DNA of 64,000 bases from Brevundimonas bullata (GTDB lineage: Bacteria; Pseudomonadota; Alphaproteobacteria; Caulobacterales; Caulobacteraceae). This document shows, piece after piece, positions 25,462 to 34,300 of this stretch. Position 1 is the stretch's first letter. The number at the start of each line of letters is the position of its first letter. A program made the position numbers and the translations under genes. The notes beneath the pieces were generated by a model. That model was not told where the DNA came from and searched no databases. It saw nothing but the letters and a program-made list of their open reading frames with translations. The stretch spans positions 124,001 through 188,000 of the forward strand of contig NZ_JACHLM010000005.1 in NCBI RefSeq assembly GCF_014207965.1, given 5' to 3'.

Positions 25462-26289
25462 ATGACGGCGGCTCCCGTGCAGACGCCGGACGCCGATCAG
25501 GCCGTCGCCGAGACCTTCGTCAGCGCGCGCTTGGCGGCGCGCGCCGTGGTCGATTATCCGGGCGAGAAGCCGGAGCAGATGGCGCGTTCCTATGCCATTC
25601 AAGACGCCGCCATCGCCCTCTACCCGGACCAGGTTGTGGGCTGGAAGGTCGGCGGCGTGCCCCCCGCGCAGCAGCCGGCCCTGGGCATCCATCGCCTGGC
25701 CGGCGCCATCTTCGCCGGCAATGTGTGGCTCGCCGGCGAGGCGCCGACGCCTCTGCCGGCCATCGAGGGCGGCTTCGCCGCCGTCGAGGCCGAGTTCATC
25801 GCCCGTATCGGCGCCGACACGGACCCCGCCAAGACCGACTGGACCGTTGCAGAGGCCGCCGATCAGATCGACGCGGTCTTTATCGGCGTGGAACTGGCGG
25901 GCAGTCCGCTGTCGGCCATCAATGATCTGGGCTCGGCGGTCGTCGCCTCGGACTTCGGCAACAATGGCGGTCTGGTGATCGGTCCGGAGCTGACCGACTG
26001 GCGTGACCGCATGGATGCGATCCAGGTCGAGACCGTCATCGACGGCGTCAGCGTCGGCAAGGGCGGCTCGCTGTCGCTGGCCGGGGGCGCTCTGGAATCC
26101 GTGCGCTTCCTGTTGGAGCACTGCGCCCGCTGGGGGCGCCCCCTGACCGCAGGGACGCTGGTTTCGACCGGCGCCGTGACCGGGGTTCACCGCATCTACG
26201 CCGGAAGTGAATCGACGTGCCTGTTCGAAGGCGTGGGAGAAGTGCGCTGCACGGTCGTGAAGGCCGCGCCGCATCCGACGTCAGACTAG
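25462..26289 (+). CDS. 2-keto-4-pentenoate hydratase-like protein (FAH superfamily)
   Basis: A 275-residue protein of the MhpD/fumarylacetoacetase superfamily, normally hydrating or decarboxylating 2-oxo-pentenoate-type acids with a divalent metal. ARSYAIQDAAIALYPDQVVGWKVGG matches the N-terminal part, and AVEAEFIARIG, DFGNNGGLVIG and GALESVRFLLEH match the core of the family. GGAGGGCCGCGC precedes ATG 25462. It sits directly behind the lacI/operator region and 89 bp before exuT, so it belongs to the uronate regulon. No aromatic meta-cleavage genes are nearby. Its true substrate here may be a keto-deoxy sugar acid, which is my inference only. Confidence 0.75.
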   Translation: MTAAPVQTPDADQAVAETFVSARLAARAVVDYPGEKPEQMARSYAIQDAAIALYPDQVVGWKVGGVPPAQQPALGIHRLAGAIFAGNVWLAGEAPTPLPAIEGGFAAVEAEFIARIGADTDPAKTDWTVAEAADQIDAVFIGVELAGSPLSAINDLGSAVVASDFGNNGGLVIGPELTDWRDRMDAIQVETVIDGVSVGKGGSLSLAGGALESVRFLLEHCARWGRPLTAGTLVSTGAVTGVHRIYAGSESTCLFEGVGEVRCTVVKAAPHPTSD

Positions 26290-26378
26290 TATTTAATCAC
26301 AGCGCGAACCCGTCCGCCGTTCAGGGCGGTCAAGAAGACGGGGCGTGCGAGGAAACCAAAGGGAATGGGTCTCGTACC

Positions 26379-27680
26379 ATGAGTGACGCTTCGAAAGCCG
26401 CACCCGCCGGGGAGGGGCCGATCCGCGTGATGGCGCCGCCGGCGGGCAAGTACCGCTGGATCGTGATGTGGCTGCTGTTCGCAGCCATGGTCATCAACTA
26501 CGTCGATCGTCAGATGATCGGCTTCCTGAAGCCGACGCTGTCGAGCGAGTTCGGCTGGTCCGAGACGGACTATGCCGACATCGTCTTCTGGTTCCAGGCC
26601 TCCTACGCCGTCTTCTACCTGATCTTCGGACGGGTGATGGACAAGATCGGGGCGCGCTGGGGTCTGGGGATCGCTTTCCTGATCTGGCAGATCGGCCACA
26701 TGATGCACGGCGCCGCGCGCGACCTGTCGCACTTCATCATGGCCCGGATGCTGCTGGGCGTCGGCGAGGCCGGCGGCTTCCCCGGCGGGATCAAGGCCGT
26801 GGCCGAGTGGTTCCCCAAGAAGGAACGCGCCTTCGCCACTGGCCTGTTCAACGCCGGCACCAACATCGGCGCCATCGTGACGCCTCTGGTCGTGCCCATC
26901 CTGGTGCTGAGCTTCGGCTGGCAGGCGGCCTTTGTCGTCACCGGCGTGCTGGGGCTGGTCTGGCTGCCGATCTGGCTGATCGTCTATCGCCGCCCGCGTG
27001 AAGTGAAGACCCTGACCCAGGGCGAGCTGGAATGGATCGAGCAGGATCCAGCCGACACCGTCGAGAAGATAGGCTGGAAGAAGCTGCTGACGGTCAAGGA
27101 GACCTGGGCCTATGCTGCGGGCAAGTTCCTGATCGACCCGATCTGGTGGATGTTCCTGTTCTGGCTGCCCGACTTCCTGGGCAAGAACTATGGTCTGGAC
27201 CTGAAGACCTTTGGTCCGCCGATCGTGGCCATCTATCTGCTGTCGGACGTCGGTTCGGTCGGCGGCGGCTGGATGTCCGGGCGCTTCATGAAGAGCGGCA
27301 TGAGCCTGAACAAGGCGCGCAAGCTGACCATGCTGATTTGCGCCCTGTGCGCGGTGCCGGTCGCCTTCGCCGCCTTTGCGTCCAACCTGTGGGTGGCGGT
27401 GCTTATCATCGGTCTGGCCACGGCGGCGCACCAGGGCTTCTCGGCCAACCTCTACGCCTTCCCCGGCGACGTCTTCCCGCGTTCGGCGGTGGGCTCGGTC
27501 GTCGGCATCGGCGGGATGCTGGGCGGCATCGGCGGCATGATCATGGCCAAGTACGCCGGCTTCGTCCTGGACAAGATCGGCACCTACACCCCGATCTTCG
27601 TGGTGGCGGCCTCGGCCTATCTGGTGGCCCTGCTGGTGGTCCACCTGATCTCGCCAAGATACGAACCGGCCAAGGTCTGA
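26379..27680 (+). CDS. exuT: ExuT-type hexuronate transporter (MFS)
   Basis: A major-facilitator proton symporter of 433 residues in the inner membrane, with about 12 TMs. MVINYVDRQMIGFLKPTL in TM1, the loop FGRVMDKIGARWG, and GVGEAGGFPGGIKAVAEWFPKKERAFATGLFNAG match the anion:cation symporter (ExuT/GudP) branch. The start is ATG 26379 (MSDASKAAP); a longer upstream frame overlapping the hydratase gene is rejected as non-protein-like. It is probably co-transcribed with the hydratase gene and ends at a terminator. It would bring in galacturonate or glucuronate released by the periplasmic pectinolytic enzymes. Confidence 0.88.
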   Translation: MSDASKAAPAGEGPIRVMAPPAGKYRWIVMWLLFAAMVINYVDRQMIGFLKPTLSSEFGWSETDYADIVFWFQASYAVFYLIFGRVMDKIGARWGLGIAFLIWQIGHMMHGAARDLSHFIMARMLLGVGEAGGFPGGIKAVAEWFPKKERAFATGLFNAGTNIGAIVTPLVVPILVLSFGWQAAFVVTGVLGLVWLPIWLIVYRRPREVKTLTQGELEWIEQDPADTVEKIGWKKLLTVKETWAYAAGKFLIDPIWWMFLFWLPDFLGKNYGLDLKTFGPPIVAIYLLSDVGSVGGGWMSGRFMKSGMSLNKARKLTMLICALCAVPVAFAAFASNLWVAVLIIGLATAAHQGFSANLYAFPGDVFPRSAVGSVVGIGGMLGGIGGMIMAKYAGFVLDKIGTYTPIFVVAASAYLVALLVVHLISPRYEPAKV

Positions 27681-27696
27681 TGATCTGAGGCCCAGG

Positions 27697-27730
27697 AGGG
27701 CGCTCGTCTGAGGGGGCGAGCGCCCTTCTT
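27697..27730 (+). terminator. Terminator after exuT
   Basis: A 10-bp stem AGGGCGCTCG / CGAGCGCCCT with a 10-base loop, then TCTTCAATTCT. The U-tract is modest. Confidence 0.65.
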
Positions 27731-27752
27731 CAATTCTGGACAGGAGGCGGGC

Positions 27753-28733
27753 ATGGATCTGCATCGACGCGGTTTGCTGATCATGGGGGCGGCGGCTCCG
27801 GCCCTGGCGGCGGCCCTGCCGACGATGACGACGGCCCAGAGCCTCGCGCCTGCGGACCCGACCGAGGTGATCCGCCTGTGGCCGGACCGAGCGCCGGGCG
27901 GGGAGGGGGTGACGGTCACCCCTATTGTTCCCGAACGTTCGACCGACCCCGCCTATCGCGACCGCTACGCCCAATACACCACTGACCCGATCATGACGGT
28001 GATGCGGCCCGAGAAGCCCAATGGCTCGGCCATGCTGCTGATTCCCGGCGGCGGCTACCGTTGGGCCGTTCTTGACAAGGAAGGCTTCGACGTCGCCCGC
28101 GTATTCGCCGCCAGCGGCACGACCTGTTTCGTCCTGCGCTATCGCCTCCCCGCCGACGGCTGGGCGGCGGGGGCGGATGCGCCCTTGCAGGATGCGCAGA
28201 GGGCGATCCGACTGATCCGCAGTCGGGCGGCGGAGTTCGGCGTGCGGCCGGATCGGATCGCCGTGCTCGGCGCCTCGGCGGGCGGGCATCTGGCGGGACT
28301 GGCCAGCGCGCGGACGGACGCCGCCTATGCGCCGATCGACGAGGCGGATGTTGTATCGCTGCGGCCCGATCTGAGCCTGCTGATGTATCCGGTGGCGACC
28401 ATGGCGGACCCGCATGTTCACGCCGGATCGCGGACGCACCTGCTGGGCCAGACGCCGAGCGAGGCCCGCATCGCCGCCTATTCGCTGGAGCGGATGAACT
28501 GGAGCGGCGCGGCGCCCGTCTTCCTGCTGCACGCGATGGACGACGTCTCTGTCCCGGTTGAAAACAGCCTGATGCTGTTGACCACGCTGAAGGCGGCGTC
28601 GGTCAAGACCGAGGCCCACCTGTTTCAGGAAGGCGGCCACGGCTTCGGCATCCGCCTGATCCAGGGGCGGCCGGCCCAGGTCTGGCCCGAGCTGGCGCGC
28701 GCCTGGGCCGCGCGTCTAGACTTCGCTCTTTAA
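27753..28733 (+). CDS. Exported alpha/beta-hydrolase esterase
   Basis: A 326-residue serine esterase. The N-terminus MDLHRRGLLIMGAAAPALAA is an export signal with a twin-arginine-like start. The oxyanion segment IPGGGYRW, nucleophile in GASAGG (Ser about 174), Asp in HAMDDVSVP (about 264) and His in GGHGFG (about 293) form the triad. The fold resembles the acetyl-xylan/pectin acetyl-esterase and BD-FAE type hydrolases found in polysaccharide loci. Its position in the pectin island suggests removal of acetyl (or other acyl) groups from pectin. It lies 72 bp after exuT behind a modest terminator and overlaps the convergent type-B esterase by 4 bp. Confidence 0.78.
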   Translation: MDLHRRGLLIMGAAAPALAAALPTMTTAQSLAPADPTEVIRLWPDRAPGGEGVTVTPIVPERSTDPAYRDRYAQYTTDPIMTVMRPEKPNGSAMLLIPGGGYRWAVLDKEGFDVARVFAASGTTCFVLRYRLPADGWAAGADAPLQDAQRAIRLIRSRAAEFGVRPDRIAVLGASAGGHLAGLASARTDAAYAPIDEADVVSLRPDLSLLMYPVATMADPHVHAGSRTHLLGQTPSEARIAAYSLERMNWSGAAPVFLLHAMDDVSVPVENSLMLLTTLKAASVKTEAHLFQEGGHGFGIRLIQGRPAQVWPELARAWAARLDFAL

Positions 28734-30292
28734 GTCCCGGGCTGGATGTAGGGGATGGCCGAGAAGAAGGCCCGCTCGTCGCCGCGGGGGTCATTGGCCA
28801 TCCTGGGCTTGATGTCGAACAACAGGGTCTGGCGCGTCGGCAGTTCGTAGCGATCCCAGTGCGGCAGGCCCGCGTGGTTGGGATCGCCGTTGCGGGCCAG
28901 GGCGATGAAGGCGTCGCTCATCTGATCCGCCACGTCTTGCGCGCTCGGTCCCCTGGTGCGTGATCCGGCGGCGTTCACGTTGTCGAACACCAGAGGGATG
29001 TCGGCGGTGTGGAAGGCGCCCTTGCGGCCCGAGGCCGTCTCCCCGGGGAAGTCCAGTTGATAGACCCAGGCGGGCGCGCCGGCCTTGGCGCGCTCCTCGG
29101 CCTCGATCACCGCGCCGCGCCACGAGCGTCCGGCGGTGGTGGCGGCGATCAGAACCTGATCCGGCGACCAGTCGGGATGCATCCGGCGATAGGCGGCGAT
29201 GACGGCTTCGGGCGTGACGTCGATACGCATGACGCCGGGCGACATCCGCGCGGCCAGCGTCTCCCAGGTCAGGCCGACATTCTTCGGATCATTGCCCATG
29301 AAGCCGAGGGTTTCTTCGCGCGTATTGCCGATGATCATGGGGATGCCGAGGCCCTGCGGCGCGGCGTCGGGATAGAAGGGGTGGCGCGGCAGGCTGCGGA
29401 AATCCAGCACCGGCCCGAAATAGAGCCCGCCGTAGCCGAGGATGGGGTCCTCCACGCCCTGGGCTTCCAGCAGACGCTCCACCGGCAGGGCCGCGGCTTC
29501 GTGGGCGCGATCCGGCGTCAGCCCCAGGGCCTTCAGCCATGTGGTTGCGCGGGTCGTGGCGTTGATGGGGCCGGACGCCGTGACCTGTTGACCGCTCATG
29601 GTCGCGGCGCGGTGGAACAGGCCCTGGGCGGCGGGCGTGGCCATCAGGGTGGCGATCTTGGCCCCGCCGCCCGACTGGCCGAAGACCATGACGCGGTTGG
29701 GATCGCCGCCGAAGGCCGCGATGTTGTCGCGCACCCAGCGCAGGGCCAGGATCAGGTCCAGTTGCCCGACATTGCTCGAGTCCTCGAACCCCGGCGTCAG
29801 CCGCGCCAGATAGGCGTAGCCAAGGGCGTTCAGGCGGTGGTTCAGCGTCACCACCACGACGTCGCCGCGCGTGGCCAGCCGCGTTCCGTCATAGAGGGGA
29901 TCGGAGCCTGATCCGCTCGAATAGGCGCCGCCGTGGATATAGACCATGACCGGCCGACGACCTGAGTCCAAGCCCGGCGTCCAGACGTTGAGGAACAGGC
30001 AGTCCTCGCTCTGGTTCGGCTCATTTCCTCGCTGCGGACTGGCGGCGCCATAGTCGAAGGCTGGAGCCGGATCGCGCCAGGGCGTGGGCGCCTCGGGCGG
30101 CTGGAAACGCCGCGTCGGCGCGCCGTAGCGCACGCCCTTGAAGACGTTGAGCCCGTCCTGACGGCGGCCGATGACCGGCCCGGCGGTTGTGACGGCGCGG
30201 GGGGCTCGCGGCGCGGCATGGCTGGCGGTGGCGGTGGCGGTCGCTGTGGCGGCCAGGCCTGCGAGAACCGCCGCGCGTCGTGTCATCCCCAT
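28730..30292 (-). CDS. Exported type-B carboxylesterase
   Basis: A 520-residue carboxylesterase of the cholinesterase-like family. The N-terminus MGMTRRAAVLAGLAA is an export signal. NVFKGVRYGAPTRRF, SEDCLFLNVWTP, VYIHGGAYSSGSG (oxyanion hole) and FGQSGGGAK (nucleophile Ser about 203) are the family signatures. GGAGGGGCGGCC precedes ATG 30292. It carries an exact-core island operator 15 bp before its start, so it is predicted to be induced together with the pectin enzymes. It may remove methyl, acetyl or feruloyl esters from pectin or bound phenolics; the precise ester is not decidable from sequence. Confidence 0.85.
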   Translation of the reverse strand: MGMTRRAAVLAGLAATATATATASHAAPRAPRAVTTAGPVIGRRQDGLNVFKGVRYGAPTRRFQPPEAPTPWRDPAPAFDYGAASPQRGNEPNQSEDCLFLNVWTPGLDSGRRPVMVYIHGGAYSSGSGSDPLYDGTRLATRGDVVVVTLNHRLNALGYAYLARLTPGFEDSSNVGQLDLILALRWVRDNIAAFGGDPNRVMVFGQSGGGAKIATLMATPAAQGLFHRAATMSGQQVTASGPINATTRATTWLKALGLTPDRAHEAAALPVERLLEAQGVEDPILGYGGLYFGPVLDFRSLPRHPFYPDAAPQGLGIPMIIGNTREETLGFMGNDPKNVGLTWETLAARMSPGVMRIDVTPEAVIAAYRRMHPDWSPDQVLIAATTAGRSWRGAVIEAEERAKAGAPAWVYQLDFPGETASGRKGAFHTADIPLVFDNVNAAGSRTRGPSAQDVADQMSDAFIALARNGDPNHAGLPHWDRYELPTRQTLLFDIKPRMANDPRGDERAFFSAIPYIQPGT

Positions 30293-30306
30293 GGCCGCCC
30301 CTCCAA

Positions 30307-30320
30307 AGAAACCGGTGTCA
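30307..30320. promoter_or_regulatory. Uronate-island operator 7
   Basis: AGAAACCGGTGTCA, 13 of 14 consensus positions, immediately upstream of the type-B esterase start. It is the right-hand boundary of the operator set. Confidence 0.65.
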
Positions 30321-30458
30321 TAGCTGTAGCAGGCAATTCAGCGCGGGCTCCAGAGGCCTGTCGCGAGAGCACGTCGCCAAACCTGTCCAATCTGTAACTT
30401 GTCGAGGGGGGCGGGAAGCCGTCAGTGTGAAGTCTCTTTTACATCGCGGGGGCGCTTC

Positions 30459-31352
30459 ATGCTGACGATCAACAATCTGGTCCATGTCTACGGCAACGGG
30501 ACACGGGCCTTGGGCGACGTCAGCCTGACGATCCCCACCGGCATGTTCGGCCTGCTGGGCCCGAACGGCGCAGGCAAATCGACGCTGATGCGGACCATCG
30601 CCACGCTGCAAACCCCGACCTCGGGCGAGATCCGCTTCGGCGACATCGACGTGATCCGCCAGCCTGAGCTGCTGCGCCGCACGCTCGGCTATCTGCCCCA
30701 GGATTTCGGCGTCTATCCGCGCGTCTCGGCCTACGACATGCTGGACCACATGGCGGTGCTGAAGGGCATTGCCGATGGCAAGGAGCGCAAGCAGACGGTC
30801 GAGGCCCTGCTGAACCAGGTCAATCTTTGGAGCGTCCGCAAGAAGGCCCTGGCCGGCTTCTCGGGCGGGATGCGCCAGCGCTTCGGCATCGCCCAGGCCC
30901 TGATCGGCAATCCCCGCCTGATCATCGTCGATGAGCCGACCGCGGGTCTGGACCCGGAAGAGCGCAACCGTTTCTTGAACCTGCTGGCCGAGATCGGCGA
31001 GAACGTGGTGGTCATCCTGTCGACCCACATCGTCGAGGACGTGGCCGACCTGTGCCCGCGCATGGCGGTGCTGGCGGGGGGCAAGATTCAGCTGGAGGGC
31101 GCCCCGTTGGAGCTGATGAAGCAGATGTCGGGTCGCGTCTGGAAGAAGGCCATCGCCAAGGAGGCCCTGCCGGAACATCGCGCCCGCTTCGAGGTCATCT
31201 CGACGCGTCTGTTCGCCGGTCAGACCGTGATCCACGTCCTGGCCGACGCCCAGCCGGGCGAGGGCTTTGAGCCGGCTTCGGGCGGTCTGGAGGACGTCTA
31301 TTTCTCGACCCTGGCCGCCTCGCGCCGCCCGGCCGTCGCTCAAGCCGCCTGA
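30459..31352 (+). CDS. ABC transporter ATP-binding protein
   Basis: ATPase subunit of 297 residues. Walker A GPNGAGKST (34-42), Q-loop YLPQDFG, signature FSGGMRQR (near 134-141), Walker B LIIVDEPTAGLD (near 154) and the switch His in LSTHIVEDV are all present. ATG 30459 begins MLTINNLVHVYGNG; earlier in-frame starts add a non-homologous tail. Ten bases after its stop begins the permease-aminopeptidase fusion gene, so this ATPase is its motor. It resembles the CcmA/NatA-type ATPases that pair with ABC-2 permeases. The transported or processed substrate is unknown. Confidence 0.92.
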   Translation: MLTINNLVHVYGNGTRALGDVSLTIPTGMFGLLGPNGAGKSTLMRTIATLQTPTSGEIRFGDIDVIRQPELLRRTLGYLPQDFGVYPRVSAYDMLDHMAVLKGIADGKERKQTVEALLNQVNLWSVRKKALAGFSGGMRQRFGIAQALIGNPRLIIVDEPTAGLDPEERNRFLNLLAEIGENVVVILSTHIVEDVADLCPRMAVLAGGKIQLEGAPLELMKQMSGRVWKKAIAKEALPEHRARFEVISTRLFAGQTVIHVLADAQPGEGFEPASGGLEDVYFSTLAASRRPAVAQAA

Positions 31353-31362
31353 GGCCCGGATC

Positions 31363-34300
31363 ATGTTCGGGAAAGTCGCGGCCTTCGAGTTCCGCTATCA
31401 GCTTCGCCAGCCCGCCTTCTGGGTCATCTCCATCCTCTTCTTCCTGCTGAGCTTCGGCCTGGTCGCCAGTCCGAACGTCAGCCTGGGCACGGGCGGCAAC
31501 GTCTTCAAGAACGCCCCCTATGCGATCGCGCAGGCCCATCTGGCCTTCAATCTGTTCTTCATGCTGGCGACGACGGCCATTGTCGCCAACGTCGTGGTGC
31601 GTGACGCCACGACCGGCTTCGGCCCCATGATCCAGGCCAGCCGATTGTCCAAGTTCGACTACCTCTATGGTCGTTTCCTCGGCGCATTCGCCGTGGTGGC
31701 CCTGGCCTTCCTGTCGGTCGCCCTGGGCATCCTGATCGGCACGCTGATGCCGTGGGTGGACAAGGAGACGGTCGGGCCGTTCCGTCCGCTGGACTACCTC
31801 TATGGTTTCGTCGTCATGGGCCTGCCGGGCCTGCTGTTCAGCTCGGCGGTCTTCTTCACCCTGGCGACCGTGACGCGCTCGATGATGGCCACCTATGTCG
31901 GCGTCGTCGGGGTCTTCATCCTGTATATGACGACCACCTCGGTGTTCGGTTCAAAGCCGGAGCTGGAGACCCTGGTGGCCTGGCTCGAACCCTTCGGGGC
32001 CGGCGCCTATGGCCTGGCGACCAAGTACTGGACGGCGGCTGAGCGGAACACGATCAACGCCCCCCTGACCGGCCTGCTGCTCGGCAACAAGCTGTTGTGG
32101 CTGGGCGTCAGCCTGGCCTTCCTCGCCGCCGCCTGGCCCCTGTACAATCCGTCGCCGCGGGGATCGAAGCTGCGCAAGCAGGAGAAGCTGAAGGCTCTGG
32201 CCGAGGCCTCGCCCGATACGGCGGCGCCCATCGCGCCCCTGGCTCAGCCCTCCTACGGCTTCAAGGCCGGGTGGACGCAGCTGATCTCGCGCACCGCCTT
32301 CGAGATGAAGACGGTGTTCAAGAGCCCGGCCTACTTCGTCATGCTGGCCCTGGGCTTCGCCTTCGGCATCGCCGTCCTGCTGTTCGCGGGCGAGCTGTAT
32401 GGCGCGCCGGTCCTGCCGGTGACGCGGGTGGTGATCGAGACCCTGGGCGGCTCGTTCGGCCTGATCGTCATGATCATCTCGATCTACTATTCCGGCGAAC
32501 TGGTCTGGCGCGACCGCGAGCGGCGCACGCATGAGATCATCGATTCCACCGCGACGCCCGACTGGACCTTCCTGCTGCCCAAGACGCTGGCGTTGATCCT
32601 GGTGCTGGTGTCGACCCTGCTGGCCGCCTCGGTGGCGGGCATGATCGTGCAGACGATCAAGGGCTACACCAACTACGAGATCGGCAAATACCTGTTCTGG
32701 TATGTCGTGCCCCAGTCCATCGGCTTTGCGTTGACGGCGGTGCTGGCCATTGTCGTCCAGTCGCTGTCGCCCAACAAGTTCGTCGGCTGGGCCGTCATGG
32801 TGGTCTATCTGATCTCGACCATCGTCCTGTCCAACATGGGCTTCGACCACGTGCTCTATCGCTACGGCGCGGGGACGGGGATGCCGCTGTCGGACATGAA
32901 CGGCCTGGGCAAGTTCGCCGGCTATGCGGCGTGGATGCAGGCCTACTGGTCGGCCTTCGCCATCGTCCTGCTGGTCATCGCCTATGGCCTTTGGCGTCGC
33001 GGGGCGGAGACGCGCTTCATGCCGCGCCTGAAGCGTCTGCCGCGTCGCCTGATGGGGTCTGCGGGCGTCATCGGCGGCGTCGCCCTGACCGCCTTCGTGG
33101 CCCTGGGCGTCTACGCCTTCATCAACACCAACGTCTGGAACGAGTACCGCACCCAGAATCAGCAAGAGAAGCTGATGGCGGACTATGAAAAGACCCTGCT
33201 GAAGTACGAGAAGACGCCTCAACCCTCGATCACCGACGTCAAGCTGGACCTGGACCTCTATCCGCACCAGCCGCGCCTGACGACCAAGGGCGGCTATGTC
33301 ATCGAGAACCGCACGGACGCGCCTCTGAACGAGGTTCACCTGCGCTGGAACTACGGTCTGAAGATCGCCAGCCTGGATGTGCAGGGCGCCACCCTGGCCA
33401 AGGAATGGCCCGAGTTCGAGTATCGCATCTATCGCTTCGCCACGCCCATGCAGCCGGGCGAGAAACGCACCATCGCCTTTGAAACCGTGCTGGAGCAGCG
33501 CGGCTTCAAGAACAGCGGCGACACCACGCGGATCGTTGACAACGGCACCTTCGTCAACAACGGCGAGTTCGGCCTGACCATCGGCATGGGGCGTGACGGT
33601 CTGCTGTCGGATCGTTCAAAGCGTCGCAAGCACGGCCTGCCGGCCGAGCTGCGGATGGCCAAGCTGGAGGACGAAAGCGCGCGGGCTCACAACTACATCG
33701 GGGCCGACTGGGTCAACGCCGACATCACTGTGACCACGGTGGCCGATCAGACCCCGATCGCGCCGGGCTACAAGGTGTCGGACGTGACCAAGGACGGCCG
33801 CCGCACGGCCCGCTTCGTCACCGAGGCGCCGGTGCTCAACTTCTTCTCGGTCCAGTCCGCCGACTATCAGGTGGCCAAGGAGCAGCACGGCCCCATCGAA
33901 CTGGCCGTCTATTACCACAAGGGTCACGAGCAGAACGTGGCGCGGATGCTGGCCGGGATGAAGGCGTCGCTGGACTACTACGGTACCGCCTTCAGTCCTT
34001 ATCAGTTCCGTCAGGCCCGGATCATCGAGTTCCCGGCCTACCAGAGCTTCGCCCAGGCCTTCGCCAACACCATGCCCTACTCGGAAGGGATCGGCTTCAT
34101 CGCCGACCTGACGGACGAGGAGAAGATCGACTACGTCACCTACGTCACCGCCCACGAGGTCGGCCACCAGTGGTGGGCCCACCAGGTGGTGGGTTCGGAC
34201 CAGCAGGGCTCGACCCTGTTGTCGGAATCCCTGGCGCAATACTCGGCGCTGATGGTGATGGAGAAGCTGTACGGACCCGACAAGATCCGTCGTTTCCTCA

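Noticed and set aside
26286-28640. A 784-codon minus-strand frame opposite exuT and the esterase
   Set aside because: It spans two real genes and a terminator, with His/Gln/Asp-rich shadow composition.
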